This document shows, in pieces, positions 43,545-54,909 of a DNA stretch of 64,000 nt. Numbering within the stretch: position 1 is the stretch's first letter; the number at the start of each line of letters is the position of its first letter. The position numbers were made by a program, and so were the translations under genes. The stretch lies in the NCBI GenBank assembly GCA_946902875.1, contig OX336343.1, forward strand, positions 4,205,754 to 4,269,753, given 5' to 3'. Under the pieces are notes generated by a model. The model saw only the letters and a list, made by a program, of their open reading frames with translations. It did not search any database and was not told the origin of the DNA. Source of the stretch: Nematopogon swammerdamellus (taxonomy: Eukaryota; Arthropoda; Insecta; Lepidoptera; Adelidae).

Positions 43545-44006
43545 GGCAAGGTTACCAGGATTACCTTGTGATTTCCAGATTCCGAAGGATTCCAAAGATT
43601 CCTAGGGATTTCCAAGATTTTTTAAGGACGACCAAAGATTTCTAAGGTATTAACAAAGATTTCTAAGGGATTACCAAAGATTCCAGGATTTCGTAAGATT
43701 TCTAAGGACTGACTACCAAAGATTCCTAGGGATTACCAAAGATGACCTAAGATTACCTGAGATTACCAAGATTTTGATTGGATTGCCAATGATTTCTTTG
43801 GGATTCCGAGATTCCCTGGGATTACTCGAGACTGCCTAAGATTTCCAGATTCCTCGGACTCCCACCTAAGATTACCTGAGATTACCAAGACTTTGATCGG
43901 ATTCCCAATGATTCCGTTGGGATTCCTAGATTCCCTGGGATTACTCGGGACCGCCTAAGATTTCCAGATTCCTCGGACTCCCACCTAAGGTTACCTGAGA
44001 TTACCC
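43545..44006. repeat. degenerate GATTNCC minisatellite with about 126-bp duplication
   Basis: The basic motif is about 12 bp (AAAGATTTCTAAGG, GATTACCAAAG). The last part is a larger tandem duplication: GATTACCTGAGATTACCAAG at 43752 and 43871, each followed by CCAGATTCCTCGGACTCCCA. Confidence 0.85.
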
Positions 44007-44149
44007 CTCGCCTAAACATGACTCGACGTTGGCAAAAATGGCCACATACAAAGAGGTCAATTGCCAAAAATTCAAAGGAACAAGTACGACAAGCTTTTCA
44101 ATATACTAAAAAACCGTATAAACAATAGAAAATGCTCATAATTATCTTA

Positions 44150-44330
44150 GTTCGTAATAATAAAACATATTCTGTGGAAAGTTCAACCGGCTAGCTATTA
44201 CCTATGGTTCCAAATATACAGCACTAGGACAGACAGACAGACCGAAAGGCGGCGCGGCGTAGGCTTAGTGATTAGGTACCTAGTTTTTAGGTTTCCGTAC
44301 TCCGTACGGAAACCTAAAAACTAGGTACCT
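44150..44330 (+). repeat. repeat C tail ending in a perfect hairpin
   Basis: After GACAGACAGACAG, the end of the element (TAGGTTTCCGTAC) is duplicated in inverted form. It gives 27-bp perfect arms (about 44272-44298 and 44304-44330) around a loop of about 5 bp. Confidence 0.8.
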
Positions 44331-45584
44331 ACTCTTAAAGCTGCCTTTAATCGTGATTTTGAATGTTGATTTGTTGATTTCTCAGAATTTTAAATCAACA
44401 CTTTTTCAAACACAGTTTATTGGGATTTCTAATCTACGCGCGGCTGGCATTACCGCGTTCGTTGTTGACACAAAAGAGCGGTATGCCTGCTTTATCTCAA
44501 CAGATTTTATCTCCACCGGATGCCGAACTTTCACACGATAGCATTAGCGCGAACGCATTGAGTAAATACGTTTATTTTTAAATGCACTGCAGTCGGTTGG
44601 GGCTGCCAAAAAGCTCGAGGAGGGGTTCCTCGGTCCGGTCGTCGTCGGCGGGCAACGGACGATGGCGCACGCGCGAGAGACGCTCATGTAGGCGGTAGGT
44701 TCCCCGGCCATGACCTTGGCAGTACGTCGCTCGGGTTCACTCACTCGCTGCTTCTGCGATTAGGGTTGTCAGATAGGTCAGTAAAAATTCCGGGACATAG
44801 GTACATATAAACATTTTTTTTTTTTCAAATTTTTCATCGACATACAACAACCATGTCTAAATGGATTTCCACTTATATTTTGAATTGTCTCTAGCAGACA
44901 GATTACACCCGTCAGGTCCATCAAGTACTGTTCACTCTTTAGTTACTACTGCATTGTCTGCCCCTATGTGTTTTCCACATCCCAAATGTTAGTTCGTAAA
45001 GAAGGCCGCAAGGCATTAAACTCTCCTTTTGTAACCCGTTTACATAATGGTATAGAATAAAGTATATTTTCATTTAATTTTAAGTAGTGTTCATGACCAT
45101 TGCAAGTTCGCCCGAGTATGTAGCTCAGTCTTGCTTGATCTTGACCAACTCCAGAGACATGCGATTTCTTACGCCAGTCCACGGACTGTTCATTAGGCCA
45201 CAGCAGATAGCATATTCCTTTGGGGCGTATTTAAAAATTTTACCCGGGAAAATGTACACAATTCCTGGACCCGGGACGTTTTAAACTAATTCCGGGACAA
45301 TCCCGGCCGCTCCCGGCCAAGTGGCAACCTTAGCTGCGATGCGTGCGACCGCTGTGCGCTGTGCAACGGAGAACCACAACACACACAACAACGGACTTCG
45401 TGTTAATCTAGCTCTGATACTAGCTGCAATCGTGCTTTGATTTACAAAATATGCTTTGATGAGCTGAGTGAACTGGAGGAAACGCTACATGGCGAAGTAA
45501 TAATCGTAAAATATGCATCGGGTGTTGAAATGTTTTAATCAAATCAAAATGTGCAATTGATTACAAACACTGCAATAATCGCGG
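44331..45584. other. unassigned, with GC-rich frame and LINE 3' UTR scrap
   Basis: Positions 44579-44750 hold a GC-rich minus-strand frame reading RLHERLSRVRHRPLPADDD and ELFGSPNRLQCI then stop; I do not recognise it. Positions 44950-45040 (GTTAGTTCGTAAAGAAGGC, GGCATTAAACTCTCCTTTTG) match 46540-46630, a dispersed LINE-type 3' UTR. Confidence 0.4.
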
Positions 45585-45735
45585 ATGCGTACCAACCGGT
45601 TCTGCAGATCTTTCATCTACAGAAACGGTCAACTCTGGAACGCTCCCCATATATTTCCCCATTTTCCGCCCAAGTACATTTTCAGGTCTTTCAAGAGGGG
45701 CGTGGATAGGCGCCTGTCAGGCCGGCATGGTATAC
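45585..45735 (+). pseudogene. Jockey/I-like LINE C-terminal scrap
   Basis: GGATGCGTACCAACCGGTTC, CTGCAGATCTTTCATCTACA and GTCTTTCAAGAGGGGCGTGG match 31705-31850 at the DNA level. The frame is broken. Confidence 0.75.
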
Positions 45736-46193
45736 AATATACAGCACAATAATGAATAGAGACGACTAACTCGCTGAAAGTAGGCATATCTCTCATTGGC
45801 ATAGTGAGACGCTTTTTCACAGAACTGGAAAAAGACTCCGATTCATACAATGCTCACAAATGCGGCATTCAAAAGCATCCAAAGAGTCAGAGTGGAAGTA
45901 TTCCAAAAGGACTAACTTCGTCTGAGCGGACGACCGACCACGCGCACGCCGCCGCCAACAGAAATAGCTTCCTACTGAGACTCCTGGCTGGAGGCCAGTC
46001 CAGTAGCATCAACATTGAAAATCGAGTACATTTTGAATACAATTTCGATTCTCTAGCGACACGACACCGATTCTACACCGAGAAAAAGCGCTATTCATGG
46101 GGCCAATCGCTGGCCCGATCGAGAGAACCGTTATTACTTTTATATGTAATATATACATAGGTACATATAATAATATTAAGAACAACTACGAGT

Positions 46194-46379
46194 TTGTGGT
46201 CTTTGCCAGGGGGCATGGAGCCCATCCCGGACGCGATCAGTTTTTCCAAGAAATTGGAAAAACTACTCGTTGATACGTCTGGGGAACGCGCCGCCGCGCC
46301 GGCCGTAACCGGGGCGCATTTCAAGCAGCGGATCAGCCTGGCGATTCAGAGGAGGAACGACGATTATTTTTATTTATAA
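46194..46379 (+). pseudogene. LINE ORF2 C-terminus (HFKQRISLAIQR)
   Basis: The frame ends GAHFKQRISLAIQRRNDDYF and stops. 'FkQRISlAIQRgNa' is a widespread last motif of one non-LTR retrotransposon group. Upstream the frame is KKLEKLLVDTSGERAAAPAV. The 48713-48992 fragment is a cousin on the other strand. Confidence 0.6.
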
Positions 46380-46639
46380 TTAGATTTATTTTTATAATTT
46401 AGTTATTTTTAGGTCTAGATTTAATTATTTTTCTAATATGTACGTATATTGTAGTATTTATTGTATGTATGAATCTATGTATAAGTTTACGTTCATTTAC
46501 CTAATCTTTTATACGCTGTACACTTAACTTTTCACTGGATTGTCTGTCCCACGCGCTTCTCCACATACCAAAGGTTAGTTTGTAAAGAATGCTGCATTGC
46601 ATTAAACTCGCCTTTTGTGTTCCATGTTTAATGGTGTAG

Positions 46640-46770
46640 GTTACACTAAACGTGGTGGTCGGTGTTGTGCTGTAATTAACCAGAGTTCTTGCAGCACAAC
46701 ACCGATTACTCTGCTTACCCCGATTGTCGGGATTCAGCGTGTGTGATATGTATGTATGTATGTTACACTA
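46640..46770 (+). repeat. dispersed repeat D copy
   Basis: GTGGTCGGTGTTGTGCTGTA, GCAGCACAACACCGATTACT and TGTCGGGATTCAGCGTGTG with (TATG)n. Confidence 0.8.
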
Positions 46771-47562
46771 AAGTATATTTGATTGGTTGATTGAATGTCG
46801 TGATTCGTGCTTCTCGATTCTGACCACGGTTCGCTCCACACTATAAACACTGCTTACACTTGAGCGAGTGATACTCCTGTTGTTCGATCCCTGCTGGAAT
46901 CTGTCTGGATAGCATATCTGGCAGACGATAATTGATAAAACGAGCTGCGCAATGCGCATGCACTCTGACAGTTATGTATGCTTTCTGATTCAAAAATCAC
47001 TTAAGGAAGAAGGTGAAGTATGTACGATTAATTTCTGACTATTTAAGCGAGGTGTAAGTCGATTTTATAGGAGGCTAAAAATACAATGTTATATTCATCG
47101 CCGGTTTTGTAGGGTTTGCCAGTTTTAATATCACTTCGAAATAAATAATCTTTTACGGAGCTTTTACGGAGCTTTTTTTATGGAATTGGGGTGTAACCGC
47201 CAGACCAATATTCGGAAATAATGAAGATGTAACTATGTCAGACAGTTTTCATTGGTTAACTAACATACCTACCTATATTATTTTATTTGCTTTCTGAATT
47301 TGAAATTTAAATTATCATTTGGCTAATTATTTTTTGGAAATATTCTTAAATCTGTCATCATTTGCTGTCCAGTCGGTGGCTCCTAAATCAGTCAACACCG
47401 AATGAGTAACGGTGCATATTTTTTGCACTGGCGAAAGAGAAAAACACAAACAAGAACCAGTTATAAATGGCGATGTCCAATTGGAATTTTGTAATTTGTA
47501 AATATTTTCTCACAGGCATTTGTTTGACAACAACAAGACAAAGAGCCTGTATCATCGAAAAA
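46771..47562. other. unassigned
   Basis: It contains a small direct repeat TTTACGGAGCTTTTACGGAGC at 47152-47172. Nothing else is recognised. Confidence 0.35.
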
Positions 47563-47574
47563 AAAAATTATCGA

Positions 47575-47850
47575 ATCTGGCACGGTTGGCTACATCACCT
47601 ACTACATCCGTGTGATGTCAGCCCGTAACACCTAGGTGAACTAGGTGCCATGTCAGTGCTTCCCTTCGGTCGTGCCGGCTACCTGAACTGGAAACAGGAA
47701 ATATTTACATTGCCGTTTCAACCGACCCTTCATTAAGTGCGATGGTATCAACCCGGACAGGTTAAACCCTACCACCTAGTAAGAAGGGAGGGGGGCCTAC
47801 AGTTTTATGTGGAATCCGAACCACGGTCAGCCTCCAAACCTCCAGCCTCC
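47575..47850 (-). mobile_element. SINE family 2 copy
   Basis: CTGGCACGGTTGGCTACATC through GAATCCGAACCACGGTCAGC. The head is truncated after the B-box-like segment. Confidence 0.8.
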
Positions 47851-48371
47851 ACGGCCAGCATTATTTTTTCTCATACAATTCAAAATAATACAATGACTGC
47901 ACAAGTAATTTACTTGTTGCACTCTTGTTTAAAACAAGAGTGCTCTAAAGCCCAATACAAAAAATACAACGCTAACATATCCTTGAATTTTAAAATAAAT
48001 AATAAATTCGCATTGCGCTGCGCACATCCGGTCGTGGCTGCCTAAAATAATTGTCGATTATAAACTTTTCGCATGTTCAAGAGTTCCACGACCCTTGCAT
48101 CCAAAACAACGTGTGATACATAAGCAGCATGGCGAATCACGTGATATGTGGTAGGTATGCCAATTACACAAATTGAGACGAACAAGCAGATGTTTTGAAC
48201 TGACGATAGGACCACCAATTACAGTAGTGGGCTAGTCCTTCAGTACAAAAAACTTACAGGAAATGAAGCAGTGAAACGCTGACAACAAAAAAATACGATA
48301 TTTCTTTAATAAATATAGCTAGAAATAAATACAATTAAACTAATTTAAATTAAAACTAAAATACATTTTTA

Positions 48372-48610
48372 TTTATGGAAACTGACACGGTTGGCTACAT
48401 CACCTACAACATCCGTGATGTCAGCCCATAACACCGGGTGAACTTGGTGCCACGTCAGTGCTTCCCTTCGGTCGTGCCGGCTACACTGAACTGGACGGAA
48501 AACACAAACTATTTACATAGCCGTTTCAACCGACCTTTCATTCAGTGCGGTGGTACCAACCCGGGCTAGTTAAACCCTACCACCTAGTAATATAAGAAGG
48601 GAGTCATACA
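48372..48610 (-). mobile_element. SINE family 2 copy
   Basis: TTTATTTATGGAAACTGACA to CACCTAGTAATATAAGAAGG. Near-consensus body. Confidence 0.85.
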
Positions 48611-48712
48611 TATCCCATACATACAGTCAAAGAGGTATATACTAGCGTACGCCAGTACATATACCTCTTTGGGTACAGTACGAAAATTTCCTCCAATTCG
48701 ACCGTCGCGTCA

Positions 48713-48992
48713 TTGTCGCCCCAGCGGTGCCCAGCCCAGCACACTGGCTGCGTTGCCCCTCTGAATTTCCAGGCTAATGCGCCGTTACCAGATAAGCATT
48801 GGCACGTGAGTCAAGAGTCTTGTCGACAAGCATATCACCCAGCTTGTCGAAGAACTCCTTTGATTCTGGTGCCCACGCACGCACCGATGGTCTCGACGGC
48901 GAACGCCACGAAAACATAGGTATCGGCAACGCAGCCGTATTTACGCCGCTTGTAGGCGCCGACGACGCGGAGGCTGTAGCACAGATTAAGTA
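48713..48992 (-). pseudogene. LINE ORF2 C-terminal fragment
   Basis: On the minus strand YVFVAFAVETIGACVGTRIK and, after frameshifts, RISLEIQRGNAASVLGWAP are read. 'FAVETlG' followed by 'RISlaIQRGNAASvLG' is a recognisable LINE tail. The middle is disrupted. It abuts foldback element E. Confidence 0.7.
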
Positions 48993-49410
48993 ATAGCACA
49001 GATTACTTAATAGTTACTTCGTAACAGATAAATCACTCCATAGAAAATGTTCCTACCTTCGGGATTTAATAGCCTACTCCTTCACGTCGCCAATCGCTGC
49101 GTGCGAAAATGTACCTCGCCGGCGCGGCGGTCTATTTCACTGAAAATTCGTCGGCCGCGCGAAGTATACATAGACGCTCGCCCACGCAACTGCGCGCAGC
49201 TGCAAAGCAATAACCACTTAACTCTCGATCGTTAAGGTACATTTTCGCACGCAGCGATTGGCGTTGTGAAAGAGTAGGCTATTAAAGCCCGAAGGTAGGA
49301 ACATTTTCTATGGAGTGATTTATCTGTTACGAAGTAACTATTAAGTAATCTGTGCCGTCGGGCGGTAGGTAGTTAGCGCGCGCAAGTACATAGAGTGCGT
49401 GAGGCCTGGT
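48979..49410. mobile_element. foldback element E, copy 2 (rcB-core-B-rcA)
   Basis: CACAGATTACTTAATAGTTA (48989 onward) is the reverse complement of the block B end near 49330-49358, giving arms of about 120 bp around a core of about 135 bp. Beyond B lies GGTAGGTAGTTAGCGCGCGC...GTGAGGCCTGG, the reverse complement of block A at 32075-32130. Confidence 0.75.
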
Positions 49411-49924
49411 AATAGGCTGTAGTAGTCCCGAACGGGAGGAAAGTGGAATGTGGGTCGGTGCTAAAGTGTCGATAAATTAATATAATATGAAAATACGTGG
49501 AAAATACGATAGATTACGGAAATCGCAGCTGCAAATAAGATATCTTGCATTAGATTCCCTTAAAAGTGTTTCAATAGGAGTTTCGTGAGATAGGAAACTA
49601 TTTGCACAGAGGACGATCTATGTCCAGCCGACATTTTGGCGACGGTCGATATTGGCATGCGCTTATCTCCTCCGGAAAGTGTATTGTTGCTATACGTTGC
49701 ATATATGCCTGTATACTATATGCATGTATATATGCCTGATATGATAACGGCTGGAAGGGCAGCTGTCTTCCATTAAGCTCTGTGCGTAATCCGGAATCCG
49801 GACGCATTGGATTCGGAAGTCCCAATTCGTGCTTCTATATTCTATAGCAACGTCTTGCTTGGACTAATCTTGAATTGTGGTTCGCCTTTATGAGATTTAT
49901 ATGTCTGACTTCATAGTAAAATTA

Positions 49925-50125
49925 CATACAAACGCACGCTGTATCCCGACAATCGGGGTAAGGAGAACAGTCGGTGTTGTGCTGAAAGTACCCTTGTAAA
50001 TTACAGCACAACACCGAGCACCACATTTAGCAAAGTATTAGGACAAGATAACTATCAAGCAGCTAATAAGGCACAACCCACCTGCTGCATAATTCGTGGA
50101 AGGACCGTGCCAAGGTGAGAGGTGA
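49925..50125 (-). repeat. dispersed repeat D copy
   Basis: ACGCACGCTGTATCCCGACA, ACAGCACAACACCGAGCACC, GCAAAGTATTAGGACAAGAT and GGAAGGACCGTGCCAAGGTG match 17830-18015 inverted. Confidence 0.8.
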
Positions 50126-50139
50126 AATTCAACCTAATA

Positions 50140-50691
50140 GTATAAGATCCGACCGCGTGATTTATGCGCTCACTGTTATTTCATCGAAATGCGATTTTTA
50201 TGAAAGATTTAATGTAGGGGAATAGAACCGCGCGCGCTCCATCTCCCTCGCTCCCGTTGACGCTGGGACATTAAAACGCTGGCAGACCTAACTTGCGGCA
50301 GGTTTTGAGCTGGCAGTCATATGTCATCGTGTAGAGAAAAAAAATATCTTCAATATGGTATAAGTATTGTTTCGATAACAATGAGTGCAAAATTCAACAA
50401 AAATTTACCTCTTTCCACGTGACTGCCAGGGGGTTGCGGCAGGCAGAGGGGTGGCAGTCAGTGTTTTTCGAGTTCCTGAGAGAGAGCTCTTTCAAATGAC
50501 ACTTTATTTACTGGCCTAACACATCAAGGAAATTTTAACTTTTTTTTTCCAAAAACAGCTCAAATTAAGGGTACTTGGGGCCAGATTTTGGCAAAACGTT
50601 CTATGGCAGACGTCATAATTAAATCTTTCATAAAAATCGCATTTCGATGAAATAACAGTGAGCGCATAAATCACGCGGTCGGATCTTATAC
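50140..50691. mobile_element. 552-bp MITE, perfect 74-bp TIRs, TA target site
   Basis: GTATAAGATCCGACCGCGTG... at 50140-50213 is mirrored exactly at 50618-50691. TA lies outside both ends. The core has no open frame of note. A related but diverged tip occurs at about 5710-5740 (AGTACGAGATCCGACCGTGT). Confidence 0.85.
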
Positions 50692-51179
50692 TATAAAATA
50701 TTAAAATAACAACGAATGCAAGCCTTTAGGTATAATGCAACAGTACGTACGGTAGGCTTTATCTGAGGATAACAGCCACGAAAGCAGGACATGCGCACGT
50801 AATAATGGTATGTCTGCGGAAAACCACCGAGATATCACGTTACAATGTGCACAGGAAAACTGTAATCAATTTTAGTAAACTGTATCCTGAATGTTTGTGA
50901 ACATGCACTGGCCTGGCACCATATGTAATGGTAAACAGATAATATGCTAGTACCTACTAATAACATTCTCGATGTCTGAATTAAATTTTAACAGAAAATT
51001 AAGTAGAAAGTATTTTTCATTTCCTACGAAGACATTAAAACTTATTTCTAATTTACCTAGTTCCTTTGTATTTTAATTTGTGTTAAATAGTTTTTGAAAT
51101 TGTACCTATATATTGTTAATCAAGTGTTTAGGTAATAATAATATCTTCATGTAGACTTAGGAGAAACCAATTTAATTAA
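50692..51179. other. unassigned
   Basis: AT-rich; nothing recognised. Confidence 0.35.
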
Positions 51180-51325
51180 AAACTTAAGGGGTACACTCCA
51201 AACATATTAGATTTCACCGGTTCAATTGGTTCGGTTGGTACTCAAAATAATCGGATCTCGGTCGGATCTTTCCATGTGAAAAAAAATTTTGTTCATAACT
51301 CGAGAACCGCTGGTCGTGTATTTCT
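51180..51325 (+). repeat. dispersed repeat with single satellite-like monomer
   Basis: TTGGTACTCAAAATAATCGG, ATCTCGGTCGGATCTTTCCA, TGTGAAAAAAAATTTTGTTC and ATAACTCGAGAACCGCTGGT line up in order with one 100-bp satellite monomer of 59617-63163. Confidence 0.7.
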
Positions 51326-51599
51326 CATAAATTTTACAGCAGTTAACGGACAGCTAGAGAGTAACCGGAGGTGCTGAAACGGCCATAAATGAATTTATAT
51401 AATGGTTTCACTGCGAGCGTGCGATTGAGGAGTAATTCGCACGCACAGCGGACAGCCTCGCCTAGACTAACCGAAACAATTAGTATCTGTAAATGAATGA
51501 ATGACATTAATTAGCTACAATAAATAAGTTTAGTTTACATATTAGCTTACCATCCTTCAACAATGTCGTGTTGAACATCTGAAGAGTGACAATTTTTTT

Positions 51600-51603
51600 T
51601 ATT

Positions 51604-51637
<34 letters not shown>

Positions 51638-51740
51638 GAACCTGACACGCTTGGCTACATCACCTACAACATCCGTGATGTCAGCCCATAACACAGGGTG
51701 AACTAGGTGCCATGTCAGTGCTTCCCTTCATTTCATGTCG
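51600..51740 (-). mobile_element. SINE family 2, 3' fragment with long poly(T)
   Basis: A T-run of more than 30 bases precedes ATGGAACCTGACACGCTTGG; the copy is cut at TTTCATGTCG. Confidence 0.8.
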
Positions 51741-51869
51741 ACAAAATCACTTTGATGGAGTTGATGAAATTAACATAAGATGACTCCACTCTAGGCTTAT
51801 CGGTTTATGTTAAAATTATTTTTCAAATACGAATTTCACGCGAGCGATGCCGCGGGCAAAAGCTAGTTT

Positions 51870-52200
51870 TTTTATTTTTTTTTTATGTGTACTGACACGG
51901 TTGGCTACATCACCTACAACATCCGTGATGTCAGCCCATAACACCGGATGAACTTGGTGCCACTTCAGTGATTCCCTTCGGTCGTGCCGGCTACACTGAA
52001 CTGGACGGAAAACACAAACTATTTACATAGCCTTTTCGACCGATCTTTCATTCAGTGCGGTGGTACCAATCCGAGCGGGTTGTACCCAACCACCTAGTAA
52101 TATAAGAAGGGGTCATATCCCTTAGTCGCCTTTTACGACATACACGGGGAGAGATGCAGTGGGGCTATTCTTTTATAGTTTTAGTATTCTAATAAGAGTG
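51870..52200 (-). mobile_element. SINE family 2 copy with longer 5' extension
   Basis: ACTGACACGGTTGGCTACAT through CCTTAGTCGCCTTTTACGAC and CAGTGGGGCTATTCTTTTAT, as at 10228-10560. It follows a GCGATGCCGCGGGCAAAAGC terminus at 51843-51867. Confidence 0.85.
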
Positions 52201-53059
52201 GGAAAGTGATCGCGCTATGAGATAGCTAGAGCGTATATAACTTGGGGAACCAACGAGCATTGTGATTTTGATATTTTGGTTCCGCTTTCCAATGTAAAAT
52301 ACAAACATGTTAATTAGTATTGTATGATTTGATTATATACTAATTAAGCAATATGCAATACATTAAATTTTAAAAGTAACAAGTTTATTTACGAGTAGTT
52401 TAGCAGGTAATCTGGAACCAAGAATTAAAATAACATTATTTTCAAAAAAATTAGCATTTGGAGCATAGACCGTCAAGATTTTAAAGGATAAATATCTTTT
52501 AGGGCGAAAAAGGCACAGAGATGGACATTGGAAACGAGAAACATTATTTAAAACATTATAAAAAAATTATTAGATTAGTAAAGTTTAATTAATTATTTGA
52601 TTTCAATATAATATAACTCGTTTTCGGTAAATAGTGGACACAAGAAGTTTTGCAGTTATACCCCTCAATTGTGCCCACGGCTCCGCTCTCGGTATAGTCG
52701 GTGAAAACTCTATGTAAAAAGGTTGAGTAGTTTTCGAGTAAATTATGTTTTTCCGACTGGGTTCACTTTCGACTCCACTGCTCAGCTCAAATGAATAATG
52801 GCATATTAGATAAGCGAAAACTGCAAGCAAATAATTAGGTTGAGTGAGGCGTTCTTGAGTTTTTTTTTTTTTTATAAAAATTTAAAAATCCCACGACATA
52901 ACTAAAGTTTTCGAATATATTTTCGCAAAAAAACATTCCGAACGTGAAGGGAACAATAATTTTCGAATCATGTTATCATTGTATAACCTGGAACCTGGAG
53001 CATTTGCAAGAGAGCCTCGCCCACTGTCACTAAAGCCAGTTACGATAAGCTCAAGACCT
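52201..53059. other. unassigned
   Basis: AT-rich, no recognised gene or repeat. Confidence 0.35.
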
Positions 53060-53254
53060 GTAGGATGAATCTTGGGTGTGTGGTGTGTATAGGTGTGTGG
53101 GTCGGGCGCGCGGGCGCGGGGGGCGGTGTCGGCCGGGTATTAGAACTCGACAATGGCCGGATGTCACTCCTGCCTGGCGCCATTGTCCGCTTTCCATCCA
53201 GCCAACACCGCGAACTGTGCTGTGGCTTGCGAGATCTTGTATAGTCTTCGCCCT
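53060..53254 (-). other. candidate upstream (5' UTR) exon
   Basis: This GC-rich island of about 200 bp stands in AT-rich DNA. On the minus strand it is preceded by TTTCGCTGTGTTTAG (a possible acceptor) and ends ATTCATCCTACAG followed by GTCTTG (a possible donor). It is on the strand and side expected for a fascin 5' UTR exon. No coding homology is evident, and the splice sites are only suggestive. Confidence 0.2.
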
Positions 53255-53559
53255 CTAAACACAGCGAAACGATATGTGCCCTTATGTCTACTACAGCAAA
53301 GTCCAGTTTAGCATAATTGAAAATGTCACACTTCAACAATACCAGAGAACAAAACAAACAGTTCATTCTTTTATGGTTTTTCGCTGTGTTAAGATGTGTG
53401 CCTAGAAGCGGCATCAACTTGTCGTGGAGGATGTGTCCTCATGGCACCTAGGTACGGCAGGAACACTATGACTATGGAAGGACTAACAATATGAAACCAA
53501 TTTCTGATGTAGCTTAGCTAATCCACACCAAGTTACACAAAAATCATTTACGAAATTAC
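53255..53559. other. unassigned
   Basis: No gene, RNA or repeat is recognised between the GC-rich island and element F. Confidence 0.3.
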
Positions 53560-54065
53560 AAAAAAAACCCCGACCCCTTAAAAAGTAAAAAATAATTTCC
53601 GCCTAGTTACTTAAAGGCGTCGGGGGACCGCTAAATAAATAACCGAGCTGCTCTGAGTTTTTATATTTAGCGGTACCCCGACGCCTTTAAGTAATTAAAC
53701 GGATATTATGTTTGACTTTTTAAAGGGTCGGGGTTTTTTAAATTTGTATTTAATTTATTTCAAGCTATTTAAGAGACGTAGCTAATCTTTGATTACTTAA
53801 TGTTGATTACAAACAAAGCTAAGAGTCATCCTGATTTGTAATTTTACTTTTATTTCAAGCTTTTTAACAGTCGTAATTTTTTGATTACTTGGTCAATATC
53901 CCGGTTAAACCAGATTTCCAATAAAAAAAAAACCGCATCCAAATCGGCCTACGTTTGGGAGCTACGATGCCACAGACAGACACATAGACATTAAACAAAC
54001 ATATTTAGGCTTATATATAACACCCCCCCCCCCCCCCCCCCCCCCCGTTTGCGTCGAGATTTAAA
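53560..54065. mobile_element. hairpin-headed element F, copy 2, with poly(C) run
   Basis: The palindromic head has AAAAACCCCGACCCCTTAAA against TTTAAAGGGTCGGGGTTTTT. The body has AAAACCGCATCCAAATCGGC and CAGACAGACACATAGACA. The end has decayed into a run of 24 C (54023-54046). Confidence 0.75.
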
Positions 54066-54559
54066 AGCCGTTCCAAATTCAAATAATCGAAAGTTCGTAC
54101 CTTCTCCGCCACCTTCCACCCATCTCTATTAAAAAAGCAATGGGATCAGCGGCGAGCCGTGTGTGCTCATTAGTAGACATTACCGTTCCGTATAATTGGA
54201 CCGGGTGTTGCCAGTCGGCGCTAACTGTAACAATTATGATAATAATTGGAATCTGGCAACCGGCAGCCGGTCTGGCTCCCATTCTCTTCGGAGATTTATT
54301 GTGATTTATGATGACGCATCACAATGACTTCATTTATCACATCTTCTTCATGAACGCTTTCGTTATTCGCATACTGTCGGTCTTATTGTTAAAAAAGAAG
54401 AGCTAAACCATTTTGTCAAATAGCATGGTAACGCACAGCCACGCACAGCTGACGATTTCTTTAAGTAGGTTATGATGAGTATTAATTTAGTTGTTCTATG
54501 CGTAGACCCTCTGAGGATGAAGAGCATTTACATTAACCAAAAAGTTGAATTACAAATTT

Positions 54560-54700
54560 GAAAAACCCCCGACCCCTTAAAGAGGCAAAAATAATATCTG
54601 TTTAGTTACGTAAAGGCGTCGGGGGACCGCTAAGTAAATAACCGCCCAGCTCTTGAGTTTTTAATTTTTATATTTTTATTTACTTATCGGTTTCACGACG
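54560..54700. repeat. hairpin-headed element F, fragment
   Basis: AAAAACCCCCGACCCCTTAA and AGGCGTCGGGGGACCGCTAA begin a third copy. The right arm is broken near CTTATCGGTTTCACGACG. Confidence 0.7.
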
Positions 54701-54734
54701 GCGCGGGCGGCAGTCTTATTCCGCGACGTCGACG

Positions 54735-54909
54735 AGGAATTATTATTTAAAATCGCTTCACCAGCCCAACTGGATATTACACAAACTCCTTTTCTGTGCA
54801 CGCAGCTCGGCTGTGGAATCTACTACCTCACTGTATACGGTACTGCAAGTCGCTTCCGTTATTCAAAAAACACTTAAAGTTGTACTATCTCCGTCAGTGT
54901 GAAGTCAAA
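54735..54909 (+). pseudogene. LINE ORF2 C-terminus
   Basis: An open frame reads PTGYYTNSFSVHAARLWNLL, PHCIRYCKSLPLFKKHLKLY and YLRQCEVKS then TAA. 'ARLWN.LP...R...SL..FKKHLK.YL' is a standard LINE tail. It belongs to a different family from the FKRAVN-type copies. Confidence 0.75.
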
